From contig UEHQ01000036.1 of assembly GCA_900489925.1 (NCBI GenBank), positions 1-64,000 of the forward strand: 64,000 nucleotides of DNA, given 5' to 3'. This DNA is from Hyphomicrobiales bacterium. Lineage in GTDB: Bacteria > Pseudomonadota > Alphaproteobacteria > Rhizobiales > Rhizobiaceae. The notes beneath the pieces were generated by a model. It was not told the DNA's origin and searched no databases. It saw nothing but the letters and a program-made list of their open reading frames with translations. This document shows, piece by piece, positions 25,395 to 33,085 of the stretch. A program made the position numbers and the translations under genes. Each line of letters starts with the position of its first letter. The stretch's first letter is position 1.

Positions 25395-25424
25395 AGCCTC
25401 TCCCCTGATGGGGAGGGGCTTTTT
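25395..25424 (+). terminator. Rho-independent terminator after the GNAT gene
   Basis: AGCCTCTCCCC (25395-25405) pairs with GGGGAGGGGCT (25410-25420, one mismatch/wobble region) around a TGAT loop and runs into TTTTT. The stem resembles the short rhizobial repeat hairpins elsewhere in the window. Confidence 0.85.
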
Positions 25425-25522
25425 CGTTTTCTGGTTTTAGAAAATCAGAATTCAGGGGCGCCGGAAGAGCCGGCGGACGATTATCCCTTAAGCTTTACCT
25501 GCCTACCCCGAGGGGTACCCGT

Positions 25523-25657
25523 TCATTTTACGACGCTTGCGTCCGTCAGTTGGGTTCCGGCAGTCTGAACGACATTTTCAGGTATAGCGGCGATGAAAAA
25601 CATCGTGAAAGCATAAACCGCGAATATAGTCGCTGCGGCAGTGGCCTTTAGAATCAT
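25523..25657 (-). CDS. Very small single-helix membrane protein (44 residues)
   Basis: An open frame of 44 codons reading MILKATAAATIFAVYAFTMF and on to TDASVVK. It has AGGAG seven bases before the ATG (25657), a hydrophobic stretch of about 20 residues (residues 5-25) and a polar tail of about 18 residues. It could be a single-pass membrane peptide or a short exported peptide. I do not recognise it. The good ribosome-binding site and sensible hydrophobicity argue that it is real; its short length is the main doubt. Confidence 0.55.
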   Translation of the reverse strand: MILKATAAATIFAVYAFTMFFIAAIPENVVQTAGTQLTDASVVK

Positions 25658-26305
25658 TCATGCACTCCTATTCTCAGGAGTTCAATGTGGGCTCAAAAAG
25701 CGGCTTTCCCAAGAGTTTTCTGAACGGCAGATGAACAAAAATCTGTGACGGTAAATTTTAACGATATTTTAGCAACACCTGAGTTTGCCTTTGGCGAGGA
25801 CGAAATTCATGGTTTGTTCGAATAAATTGCAATTATTTCAATCAAGTAGCTGAAATTTTCGGCAGGAATCATGCTCGCCCGACACGCGCGCCTCTATGAT
25901 CGTGTGGTCATTGAGCAGGGAGCCGGGTTCATGAACCGGTCTGCCTCCGTTCATATTCCGGCGCTCGATGACGGTCGCAAAATGGTGGGTCGGATGCCGT
26001 CAGGGCAGATGATTCGTCCGGAACAGCCAGAACGGGAGACGCTCCTGCCGCTCTGAGGAGACCGGAAACCACAAGCGATCGGGCAGGCGGCAATGCCTGA
26101 CACCACACAATCGACGCCCAGCTGCCTGCCTATTCCCCCTTGAACAGACCGTCGCGGAGGCTCTTCGCGCGGTGATCAGTGCTGCCGAGAATGAGCCGGG
26201 TCGTCGGCAATCATTTCAAGTCGCGATTGTACTCGCGCCGCTTGCGCACATGCATGTTCTGTAGGATTGTATATTAGCAAGCGATAAATTTCTGGAGGTG
26301 TTCTA
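25658..26305. other. AT-richer gene-poor stretch
   Basis: About 650 bases between the small proteins. 25680-25870 is AT-rich by the standard of this window (GGTAAATTTTAACGATATTT at 25750 and GAATAAATTGCAATTATTTC at 25820), consistent with promoters. Apart from the weak reading frame at 25871-26056 I see no gene, repeat or RNA structure that I can name. Confidence 0.5.
25871..26056 (+). CDS. Possible small hypothetical protein (weak)
   Basis: A 61-codon frame beginning MLARHARLYDRVVIEQG and ending ERETLLPL. AGGA lies three bases before the ATG, which is too close to be ideal. Third codon positions are GC-rich as in real genes here, and the composition is globular and basic rather than membrane-like. 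I do not recognise it; it may be spurious. Confidence 0.3.
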   Translation: MLARHARLYDRVVIEQGAGFMNRSASVHIPALDDGRKMVGRMPSGQMIRPEQPERETLLPL

Positions 26306-26533
26306 ATGGTGCGTGCAATCATCATTCTCGCTTCAGCCGCATTGCTGACGTCAGCACTCGATGCGGCCGCCGCTGGCGCGACGCAGGTCGTGACAACGCA
26401 GCCGACATTGGCCAACATGTCGCCGGGACAATCCGTGCTCTACGACGACAAGCGTTGCCCAGCCGGCATGATCGCCAAGTTCACCAAAGCGCAGAAGCGA
26501 AGCGAGCTGAAGCGGAACTGCATTCACCACTGA
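26306..26533 (+). CDS. Small secreted cysteine-containing protein (possibly DUF6719-like)
   Basis: A 75-residue protein with TGGAGG upstream of the ATG. A signal peptide (MVRAIIILASAALLTSALDA, cleaved near AAA-G) is followed by a short mature domain with the pattern PGQSVLYDDKRCPAGMIAKF and RNCIHH at the C-terminus, giving two cysteines that could form a disulfide. The spacing resembles small rhizobial secreted proteins grouped as DUF6719; I am not certain of that assignment. The function is unknown. Confidence 0.72.
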   Translation: MVRAIIILASAALLTSALDAAAAGATQVVTTQPTLANMSPGQSVLYDDKRCPAGMIAKFTKAQKRSELKRNCIHH

Positions 26534-26649
26534 TATCGGCTTTGGGTCAGACAGTGGTGCACATCGACCGTTAAAATCTTAGATGTCGCTCCAATCAAAT
26601 CGCAAACGTCCGCGTGTATAACGCGGGCCGTCTTACCTCGGGGTTTGCG

Positions 26650-27807
26650 ATGCTTCTGGATCTCAGAACGATCTATGTGGTTTCTGCCATGACATGCCTG
26701 GTGCTGGGCTGCGCTCATCTCGCCGCCTATAACACCGGGCGTTTTGGACGTTGGCCCGCATGGTGGGGCGCCAGCAATCTCCTCGTCGGGATGGGCACGG
26801 TTCTCGTGTCTCTGCGGGGCTTCGTTCCCTCCTTCTTCTCGCTCGATGTCGGCAACGTCGCGACGATCGCCGGCTATCTCCTGATGTTTTTTGCCGTTCG
26901 CATTTTTGCCGGGCGGTCGGTCGATGGGCGCCGGTGCGGGGTGGTGCTCACCTGCATCAGTCTGCCCGTCCTGATCTTCACGATCGATCCGACGGCGGTG
27001 TCGGCGCGGATCTTCTACGTTTCGGTCGTCTGCTGCCTCTGCGATCTGGCGATCCTGCGGGAAACCATTGGCATCTATCGTCGCGAAAAGTCGTTCGCGG
27101 CCTGGCTCTTTGCCTGGCTCTACGTCCCAACGGCAGTCATGTTCTTCATCCGCAGCCTGCTTGCGGCGACCGGTGTGATCGGCGGCCCTGATGTTTTCGG
27201 CAGCAGTCCCGTTCACAGCTGGATGGCAACGACGGCCGTCGTCTTCATTGCGCTGCGCAGCATGGTGGTCGTGCTGATGGCGGCGGAGCGCAGCACGAAC
27301 GAGCTGATGGAGCTGGCGCATCACGACCCGTTGACCGGAGCGCTGAACCGCTGTGGCCTCGCGCAGCGCCTCCCACTCCAGACGTCGCTGCCGGTCGCGG
27401 TGCTGGCAATCGATATCGATCACTTCAAGCAGCTGAATGACCTGCATGGGCATGTTGTCGGCGATGATATGCTGAAGCTTTTCGCGGGCGTTGTGCGCAA
27501 TGTGCTTCGCCCTATCGATCTGCTGTCGCGCCAGGGCGGGGATGAGTTTCTCGCCGTGCTCAAGGATGTGTCCGCCGAGGGGGCGGTTGCGACCGCCGAA
27601 ATCATCCGGTCGGCATTCAGTGTCGCCGTTTCGCGTGTGCCGGAGCTCGCGGTATCGCCCACGCTCAGCATCGGCGTGGCGGTAAGCGCACAGCCGATAG
27701 TGGATTTCGAGCAGCTTTTGAGAGAGGCGGACGAGGCGCTCTATTTCTCCAAGCGGCAGGGCCGGAACCGGGTCGAGGCCTTTGTCGCCCAAGAGCACGC
27801 GGCCTGA
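26650..27807 (+). CDS. Membrane-bound diguanylate cyclase (GGDEF)
   Basis: A 385-residue enzyme that makes c-di-GMP. About six to seven hydrophobic segments fill residues 1-205 (a MASE-like sensor module without an evident periplasmic domain), followed by a GGDEF domain: DPLTGALNRCG, AIDIDHFKQLNDLHGHVVGD and an intact active site RQGGDEFLAVL. Five residues before it is RPID, an RxxD inhibitory site, so product feedback is likely. The ATG at 26650 has only a weak GGGG upstream; a GTG at 26614 is an alternative. Confidence 0.9.
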   Translation: MLLDLRTIYVVSAMTCLVLGCAHLAAYNTGRFGRWPAWWGASNLLVGMGTVLVSLRGFVPSFFSLDVGNVATIAGYLLMFFAVRIFAGRSVDGRRCGVVLTCISLPVLIFTIDPTAVSARIFYVSVVCCLCDLAILRETIGIYRREKSFAAWLFAWLYVPTAVMFFIRSLLAATGVIGGPDVFGSSPVHSWMATTAVVFIALRSMVVVLMAAERSTNELMELAHHDPLTGALNRCGLAQRLPLQTSLPVAVLAIDIDHFKQLNDLHGHVVGDDMLKLFAGVVRNVLRPIDLLSRQGGDEFLAVLKDVSAEGAVATAEIIRSAFSVAVSRVPELAVSPTLSIGVAVSAQPIVDFEQLLREADEALYFSKRQGRNRVEAFVAQEHAA

Positions 27808-27846
27808 GCCATACCGGCCATCGGCGCGTCATTCGAAAGTCCACTA

Positions 27847-28299
27847 TTAGGCGGAAGGCCTGCGCCAGCGATAGAGGATGTCGGGCTCGCGCTCCTCGTT
27901 GTCGCCGTCCGTTTCTCGCTGGGCTACAAAGCCGTGGCGTTCGTAGAAACTGCGTGCGCCAGCATTCTTCCTGAACGTCCAGAGCTGAATATCGTCCATG
28001 GATGCCTTGGCTTGGCCAAGGAGCAGGGAGCCTATGCCCCGGTCCTGAAATGCGGCAAGGACGTACAGCTGTTCCACCCAGCCTCGGCCGTAGGCGATCA
28101 CGCCGACAAGGCGATGTTCGACGGTTGCGCCGAGAAGGGTGTATCCGGGGAGGAGATGGGTGCGCCAGTAATGCTCATCCTCCTCGGGGGTATGAACATC
28201 GGGCAGCCAAGGCAGCCTTGCCCAAAGTGCGACCCGCCGCAGCGCTGCTGCCTCTCCCATGTGGCGAGCCTCGAGCGAGATGATGTCGGCTGATCCCAT
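27847..28299 (-). CDS. GNAT-family N-acetyltransferase
   Basis: A 150-residue GNAT protein. Motif A is VEQLYVLAAFQDRGIGSLLLGQAKA split over strand and CoA loop (about residues 75-100), and motif B is FRKNAGARSFYERHGFVAQR, typical of amino- or small-molecule acetyltransferases. It is separated by 15 bases from the WD40 gene, upstream on the same strand, so it may be the last gene of the zinc GTPase operon. The substrate is unknown. Confidence 0.86.
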   Translation of the reverse strand: MGSADIISLEARHMGEAAALRRVALWARLPWLPDVHTPEEDEHYWRTHLLPGYTLLGATVEHRLVGVIAYGRGWVEQLYVLAAFQDRGIGSLLLGQAKASMDDIQLWTFRKNAGARSFYERHGFVAQRETDGDNEEREPDILYRWRRPSA

Positions 28300-28314
28300 C
28301 TCGCCCGGTCTTTT

Positions 28315-29304
28315 CTAAGCGGCGATATCGACGACGCCGCAGTCGCCCGCTTCGGAGGCGAACGCAAGCAGCTTGCCGTTCTTGCTCCAGCTCATCGAGG
28401 TGATGGCGCCCTTGCCGGGGCGGCGGAGCAGGGCTTCCTTGCTGTCATTCAGACGCACGGCGAGGATCATGCCGTCGATGAAGCCGATGGCGAGGATGTC
28501 CTCGACCGGATGGAACTTCACGGCGGTCGCCATAATGTTGGCGCGGGTGCCGAGTTCGAGCGGCGCCTTGCCCATCGGTCCGTCCTTGCCCTGGAACGGC
28601 CAGACGATCGCAGCCGGCGCGCCGGATGACGCGAGCCACTTGCCCTTGGCGGACCAGGAGAGAGACTTCACCTTGGCGGGATAGCCGGTCATGCGCATGT
28701 GTCTGGCTTCGCTGCCCGGCTTGATGTCGAGCTTCCAGCCGTGCAGCGCATTTTCCTGCATCGTGGTCACGAGGAAGTTGCCGTCTGGCGAGAAGGTCAC
28801 GCCGGTATGGGCACCCTTCCACTCGAGATCGACGGGCTTTGCTTCGGTGGCGACCCAGTGCAGCGAGACGCCGTTATAGCGTGCCGCGGCGATGCGCATG
28901 CCTTTCGGCGCGAAGGCAAGGCCTTCAACAGTGCGCTCTTCGGTGAATTCCTTCGTCGTGCCATCGGCGAGACGGACGAACGAGCTCTTGCCATAAGCAT
29001 AGGCGATCGCGCCCTGCGGTCCGGCGGCCAGCTGGGAAATCCACTTGCGCGGCGCGTGGGCAAGTTCGGTCACGGCGCCGTCGGCTGCGATCCGCAGGAC
29101 CTTGCCGTCCTCGCCGCCCGAGATCAGGCTTTCGCTATAGGGATCGCGAATGCAGCTGATCATGCCCTGATGGGCTTCGGACAGCTTCTCGCCGCCATCC
29201 AGCCGGTGAAAGCTGCCGCTGGCATTCGCGAAGAAGGGGATATCACCTAAAAATTCGACGGCCAGAATATGGCCGTCGATATCGAATGGGGCAACTGTTG
29301 GCAT
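28315..29304 (-). CDS. WD40-repeat beta-propeller protein coupled to the zinc GTPase
   Basis: A 329-residue protein made of WD40-like blades and no other domain. Recognisable blades include HTGVTFSPDGNFLVTTMQEN, VKSLSWSAKGKWLASSG, AVKFHPVEDILAIGFIDG and ITSMSWSKNGKLLAFASEAG. No signal peptide is present, so it is cytoplasmic. Its start codon shares one base with the stop of the COG0523 GTPase (TGATG at 29302-29306), which implies tight translational coupling and a joint role, for example as scaffold or client in zinc allocation. The biochemical role is not known. Confidence 0.9.
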   Translation of the reverse strand: MPTVAPFDIDGHILAVEFLGDIPFFANASGSFHRLDGGEKLSEAHQGMISCIRDPYSESLISGGEDGKVLRIAADGAVTELAHAPRKWISQLAAGPQGAIAYAYGKSSFVRLADGTTKEFTEERTVEGLAFAPKGMRIAAARYNGVSLHWVATEAKPVDLEWKGAHTGVTFSPDGNFLVTTMQENALHGWKLDIKPGSEARHMRMTGYPAKVKSLSWSAKGKWLASSGAPAAIVWPFQGKDGPMGKAPLELGTRANIMATAVKFHPVEDILAIGFIDGMILAVRLNDSKEALLRRPGKGAITSMSWSKNGKLLAFASEAGDCGVVDIAA

Positions 29305-30398
29305 CAGGCGGCGGCCTCGCAGGCCTTGAAGGAGGCCTCCAGCTTTTCGCGGTCGAGTTCGCGGCCAATGAAGACGAGACGGGTCTCGCGCTTCTCGCCA
29401 TCCTTCCAGGCGCGCTGGTGGTCGCCTTCGATGATCATGTGGACGCCCTGAACGACGTAGCGTTCGGCGTCGCCCTTGAAGGCGATGATGCCCTTCAGGC
29501 GTAGAATGTTCGGACCCTGCGTCTGGGTGATCTTCTGGATCCACGGGAAGAAGCGGTCCGGGTTCATTTCACCGCCGCGCAGCGAGACCGACTGCACTGT
29601 CACGTCATGGATCGGCGACATGGCGCCATGATGATGGTGGTGATGCTCGTGATCATGGTCGTGGTCATGACCATGGTGATGATGGTGGTGGTCGTGATCG
29701 CAATCCGGGCCGCAGACATGATCGTCGTGGTCATGATCGAGGAAGTGCGGATCGTTTTCCAGCGCGCGTTCCAGGTTGAAGGCACCCTGATCGAGCACGC
29801 GGGCGAGATCGACGCCAGAGCGGCTGGTCTTGTAGACGCGGGCCGAGGGGTTGATGGCGTGGACGATGTCTTCGATCTGCGCAAGTTCTTCCGGCGTCAC
29901 CAGGTCCGTCTTGTTGATCAGGACGACGTCGGCAAAGGCGATCTGGTCTTCGGCTTCGCGGCTGTCCTTCAGGCGCAGCGGCAGGTGCTTGGCATCGACA
30001 AGGGCAACGACGGCGTCGAGTTCGGTCTTGGCGCGGACGTCGTCGTCCATGAAGAAGGTCTGCGCGACCGGCACCGGATCGGCAAGGCCCGTCGTTTCAA
30101 CGATGATGCCGTCGAAACGGCCGGGACGGCGCATGAGGCCTTCGACGACGCGGATCAGGTCGCCCCGCACGGTGCAGCAGACGCAGCCATTGTTCATTTC
30201 ATAGATCTCTTCGTCGGATTCGACGATGAGATCGTTGTCGATACCGATCTCGCCGAACTCGTTGACGATGACGGCGTATTTCTTGCCGTGGCTCTCCGTC
30301 AGGATGCGGTTCAGCAAGGTCGTCTTGCCGGCGCCAAGGTAGCCGGTGAGAACGGTGACAGGGATCGGCTTCTGCTGAGTGGGGATTGCGTCGGTCAT
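29304..30398 (-). CDS. COG0523/CobW-family zinc-type metallochaperone GTPase
   Basis: A 364-residue GTPase of the CobW/YeiR/ZNG1 group. Walker A is GYLGAGKTT (19-27), the metal-binding CxCC is Cys72-Val-Cys74-Cys75 (CVCCTVRGDL), and the base-recognition motif is NKTD (VVLINKTDLV). Between the GTPase and the C-terminal domain lies a long histidine/aspartate-rich run (about residues 220-260) with over 20 histidines and a GPDC pair, as expected of a zinc buffer. The C-terminal CobW domain ends the protein. It probably loads zinc into client enzymes under scarcity; a Zur-like box lies upstream. Confidence 0.93.
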   Translation of the reverse strand: MTDAIPTQQKPIPVTVLTGYLGAGKTTLLNRILTESHGKKYAVIVNEFGEIGIDNDLIVESDEEIYEMNNGCVCCTVRGDLIRVVEGLMRRPGRFDGIIVETTGLADPVPVAQTFFMDDDVRAKTELDAVVALVDAKHLPLRLKDSREAEDQIAFADVVLINKTDLVTPEELAQIEDIVHAINPSARVYKTSRSGVDLARVLDQGAFNLERALENDPHFLDHDHDDHVCGPDCDHDHHHHHHGHDHDHDHEHHHHHHGAMSPIHDVTVQSVSLRGGEMNPDRFFPWIQKITQTQGPNILRLKGIIAFKGDAERYVVQGVHMIIEGDHQRAWKDGEKRETRLVFIGRELDREKLEASFKACEAAA

Positions 30399-30502
30399 GA
30401 GAACCTCGAGAGTGGGGGCTTGCCCAAGTACCGGAGGACCCGGGCATAAAAATTCGTCGGTCTCATATAAGGAGTTGCGACGGGCAGTTCAAAGGGTTTC
30501 GT

Positions 30503-30519
30503 ATGTTATAAGATCACAT
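30503..30519. promoter_or_regulatory. Zur-like box upstream of the zinc GTPase gene
   Basis: ATGTTATA-A-GATCACAT is an imperfect palindrome matching six of eight positions in each arm and resembles the TGTTATA..TATAACA type of alpha-proteobacterial Zur operators. It lies about 105 bases before the GTPase start, in the only gap from which the GTPase-WD40 genes could be transcribed. Zinc control is inferred. Confidence 0.5.
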
Positions 30520-30535
30520 TGCGTAAGCGAAACGG

Positions 30536-31327
30536 CTACGCCAGCTGTGACAGGTCGAATGCATCGACATCCTGCAGCAGTTCCACCAACCCCGTTACCG
30601 CATGCGCGATCAGCACTTCGCCCTTGTCCGCCGTCGCCAGAGCCGCGTTGCCGGCGACGCCCTGTGAATTGAGATCCGACATCTTCCAGCCGAAGGCATG
30701 CGGGCCATAGGCGCGCAGGTGTTTGAAGCGTTCGGCGAAGTCGCTTTGCCGCGAGGGGAAGTTCGCGGCCCTGCTCATATCCACCTTGTCGGGGTTCAAT
30801 GCCAGCATGACCGAGGTTTCGATGTCGCCGCCGTGGATGTCGACCGCCTTTTCCTCGGGCGATACGGTCCCCGGCGGCAGGCCGAAGCGGGTCCAGCTGG
30901 TGGCGACGGCGAGCATGTTGAAACGCACGCGCGCTTCGGTCGCGACGATCGTCATCAGTGGCGAGTTACCGCCGTGGGCATTGAGCATCACGAATTTGCG
31001 GATACCCTGAGCCGCGAGCTTTTCCGCAATGCCAAGCCAGCGCTCGACGGCCTCCGCGTAGCCGAGGGTTTGCGTGCCTGTCACATCCATATGCTCGATT
31101 GAATAGCCGACCGATTCGGTGCGCAAGAACGTTACCGGCAGCTGCTCGCGCAGGGCGGATTTGAGCCGGGCAACGATGCCGCTGGCGATCAGCGTGTCGG
31201 TGTCGAAAGGCAGGTGGGGGCCGTGCTGCTCATGGGCGCCGAGCGGCAGGACAGCGATCCACCGGCTCCGGTCCGCGGGCAAAAGGGTCGGATCGTTGTC
31301 TTCGAAGTCGTGTGAAGGCGCAATCAT
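30536..31327 (-). CDS. Creatininase-family amidohydrolase
   Basis: A 263-residue member of the creatininase/MftE/ArfB family of metal-dependent amidohydrolases. The metal-binding residues are visible in PLGAHEQHGPHLPFDTD (Glu, His, Asp), NAHGGN (His) and HGGDIETSVML (Glu). Family members act on creatinine, formamide intermediates of riboflavin synthesis or peptide precursors; this one cannot be assigned. It is divergent from the MarR gene (85 bases between the starts), which may regulate it. Confidence 0.9.
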   Translation of the reverse strand: MIAPSHDFEDNDPTLLPADRSRWIAVLPLGAHEQHGPHLPFDTDTLIASGIVARLKSALREQLPVTFLRTESVGYSIEHMDVTGTQTLGYAEAVERWLGIAEKLAAQGIRKFVMLNAHGGNSPLMTIVATEARVRFNMLAVATSWTRFGLPPGTVSPEEKAVDIHGGDIETSVMLALNPDKVDMSRAANFPSRQSDFAERFKHLRAYGPHAFGWKMSDLNSQGVAGNAALATADKGEVLIAHAVTGLVELLQDVDAFDLSQLA

Positions 31328-31412
31328 CCGGCTAATGCCTCTTGTTTATGACGAGATCATGCGCAATGTCATAACGCAGCGCTCTCAATGCTTAAAGATC
31401 AAAGGGATGGCG

Positions 31413-31925
31413 ATGGGCAAGAAGCACAAGGACGGCAAGAAGCAAAAGTCCAAGAAGAAGGATCAAACCGAATATACGGTGGTCGATCTTTCGCCGGCTT
31501 TGACGCAGGCCGCCCGATCGATGCGCACCGTGCTCTCCCGCAACCTTTTGGATAGCGGGCTCTACGCCGGGCAGGACGGCGTCATTCTCTCGCTTGCCGA
31601 AGCCGACGGCATGACAGCGGGCGCTCTGGCGCACAAGCTCGGCGTCAAGGCGCCGACGATGACCCGCACCATCGGGCGCATGGAGGCGCAAGGCTTTCTC
31701 GAGCGCAAGGCCGATGCCGACGACGCACGCCTGACCAAGGTCTATCTCACGGAACTCGGGCGCAGCAGCGTCGCGGCGATCGAAATGGCGTCGTCCGCCT
31801 GCGACAGGCTGGCCACGCAGGAGTTCTCCGAAAAGGAGATCCGCAACCTTGTTCGCCTCCTGAAGGCAATCGACGGCAATCTTCAGGCGGAAGCCATAGC
31901 TCTCGAAGAGCCCGAGGAAATTTGA
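31413..31925 (+). CDS. MarR-family transcriptional regulator
   Basis: A 170-residue regulator. A lysine-rich, disordered N-terminus (MGKKHKDGKKQKSKKKDQ) precedes the MarR winged helix: LYAGQDGVILSLAEADGM, the recognition region LAHKLGVKAPTMTRTIGRME and the wing ERKADADDARLTKVYLTELG. ATGs at 31407 and 31413 are both possible; AAGGG is better spaced for 31413. The basic tail is longer than usual for MarR proteins. It may control the divergent creatininase gene. Confidence 0.9.
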   Translation: MGKKHKDGKKQKSKKKDQTEYTVVDLSPALTQAARSMRTVLSRNLLDSGLYAGQDGVILSLAEADGMTAGALAHKLGVKAPTMTRTIGRMEAQGFLERKADADDARLTKVYLTELGRSSVAAIEMASSACDRLATQEFSEKEIRNLVRLLKAIDGNLQAEAIALEEPEEI

Positions 31926-32046
31926 CAGTTTCATGAAATTACAAATTGCGCCCTCCGATTTAATCTTTTAATTAAACATTTTAAGAGCTCCCGTCTTTCC
32001 GATCGGCCGGGTGCAGAGAAACCCGCGCGTTGCCTGGGGAGGACAC

Positions 32047-33069
32047 GTGGCTCAGAAGATCAAGCTTTCGACCATCGCCGAAACGCTCGGCATTTCCACC
32101 GCAACTGTATCCCTTGCCTTACGCGACAGTCCGCTGGTCGCCGGCGCCACGCGCGACAAGATCAAGGAACAGGCCCGGGCGCTTGGCTACATTTACAACC
32201 GCCGCGCCGCCAGCCTTCGCACCTCGCGATCCGGGATTATCGGCGTCGTCGTGCACGACATCATGAACCCGTTCTACGGCGAAATTCTCAAGGCGATCGA
32301 AAGCGAGCTCGACCGGAGCCGGCACACGTTCATCCTTTCCAACCATTATGACTCGGTTGAAAAGCAGCGAACCTTCATCGAAACACTGCTGCAGCTCGGC
32401 GGCGACGGTGTCATCATGTCGCCTGCCATCGGCACGCCGCCCGAAGACATGCAGCTCGCCGAGGACAACGGCATGCCGGCTATTCTCGTTGCCCGCTCGA
32501 TGGAGGGGTCGGATCTGCCGACCTATCGCGGCGACGACAGCTACGGCATCTCGCTTGCCACCAATCACCTGATCGGTCTCGGCCATCGCTCGATCGCAAT
32601 GATCGGCGGCACCGACCAGACGTCGACCGGGCGTGATCGCTACCAGGGTTACGTGAACGCGCTGCGCAAGGCCGGCATCGATGTCGATCCGGGTCTGCGC
32701 ATTCCCGGCCCGCGCTCGATGCAGGGCGGCTTCGAGGCTGCCGTGCACTTCCTGTCCCTGCCGCAAAAGCCCACGGCTGCCGTCTGCTGGAACGATCTCG
32801 TTGCGATCGGTCTGATGAACGGTATCGCCCGCGCCGGCTTGGTGCCGGGCAAGGATATTTCCGTAACCGGCTATGACGATCTCGAGGAAGCATCGATTTC
32901 GATGCCGGCGCTGACTACGGTGTGGAATGGTCAGGCCGAGGTCGGGCGGCTTGCCGCTCGCGCGCTACTTGATCGCCTTGCCGGCAGCCACGAGCCCGAT
33001 GGTATCCATCTCATCAAGCCGGAGATGCGGATCCGCCAATCCACCAGCCCATACCGGGCCCGCCTGTAA
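32047..33069 (+). CDS. LacI-family transcriptional regulator
   Basis: A 340-residue repressor. The helix-turn-helix (KLSTIAETLGISTATVSLAL) is followed by the hinge (YIYNRRAASLRTSRSGIIGV) and a Peripl_BP_3 sensor domain with WNDLVAIGLMNGIARAGL and ISVTGYDDLEEASISMPALT. I start it at the GTG at 32047, which has GGGGAGGA four bases upstream; a GTG at 32011 is an alternative. The hydroxyacid dehydrogenase gene follows 16 bases later, so regulator and enzyme are probably one operon. A ten-base palindrome TTTCATGAAA (31929-31938) upstream could be its own operator. Confidence 0.94.
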   Translation: MAQKIKLSTIAETLGISTATVSLALRDSPLVAGATRDKIKEQARALGYIYNRRAASLRTSRSGIIGVVVHDIMNPFYGEILKAIESELDRSRHTFILSNHYDSVEKQRTFIETLLQLGGDGVIMSPAIGTPPEDMQLAEDNGMPAILVARSMEGSDLPTYRGDDSYGISLATNHLIGLGHRSIAMIGGTDQTSTGRDRYQGYVNALRKAGIDVDPGLRIPGPRSMQGGFEAAVHFLSLPQKPTAAVCWNDLVAIGLMNGIARAGLVPGKDISVTGYDDLEEASISMPALTTVWNGQAEVGRLAARALLDRLAGSHEPDGIHLIKPEMRIRQSTSPYRARL

Positions 33070-33085
33070 TCACAGAGGAAATGCC

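Noticed and set aside
31957..31977. TTAA-rich stretch before the LacI gene as a CtrA site
   Set aside because: The spacings between TTAA elements are 4 and 8 bases, not 7.
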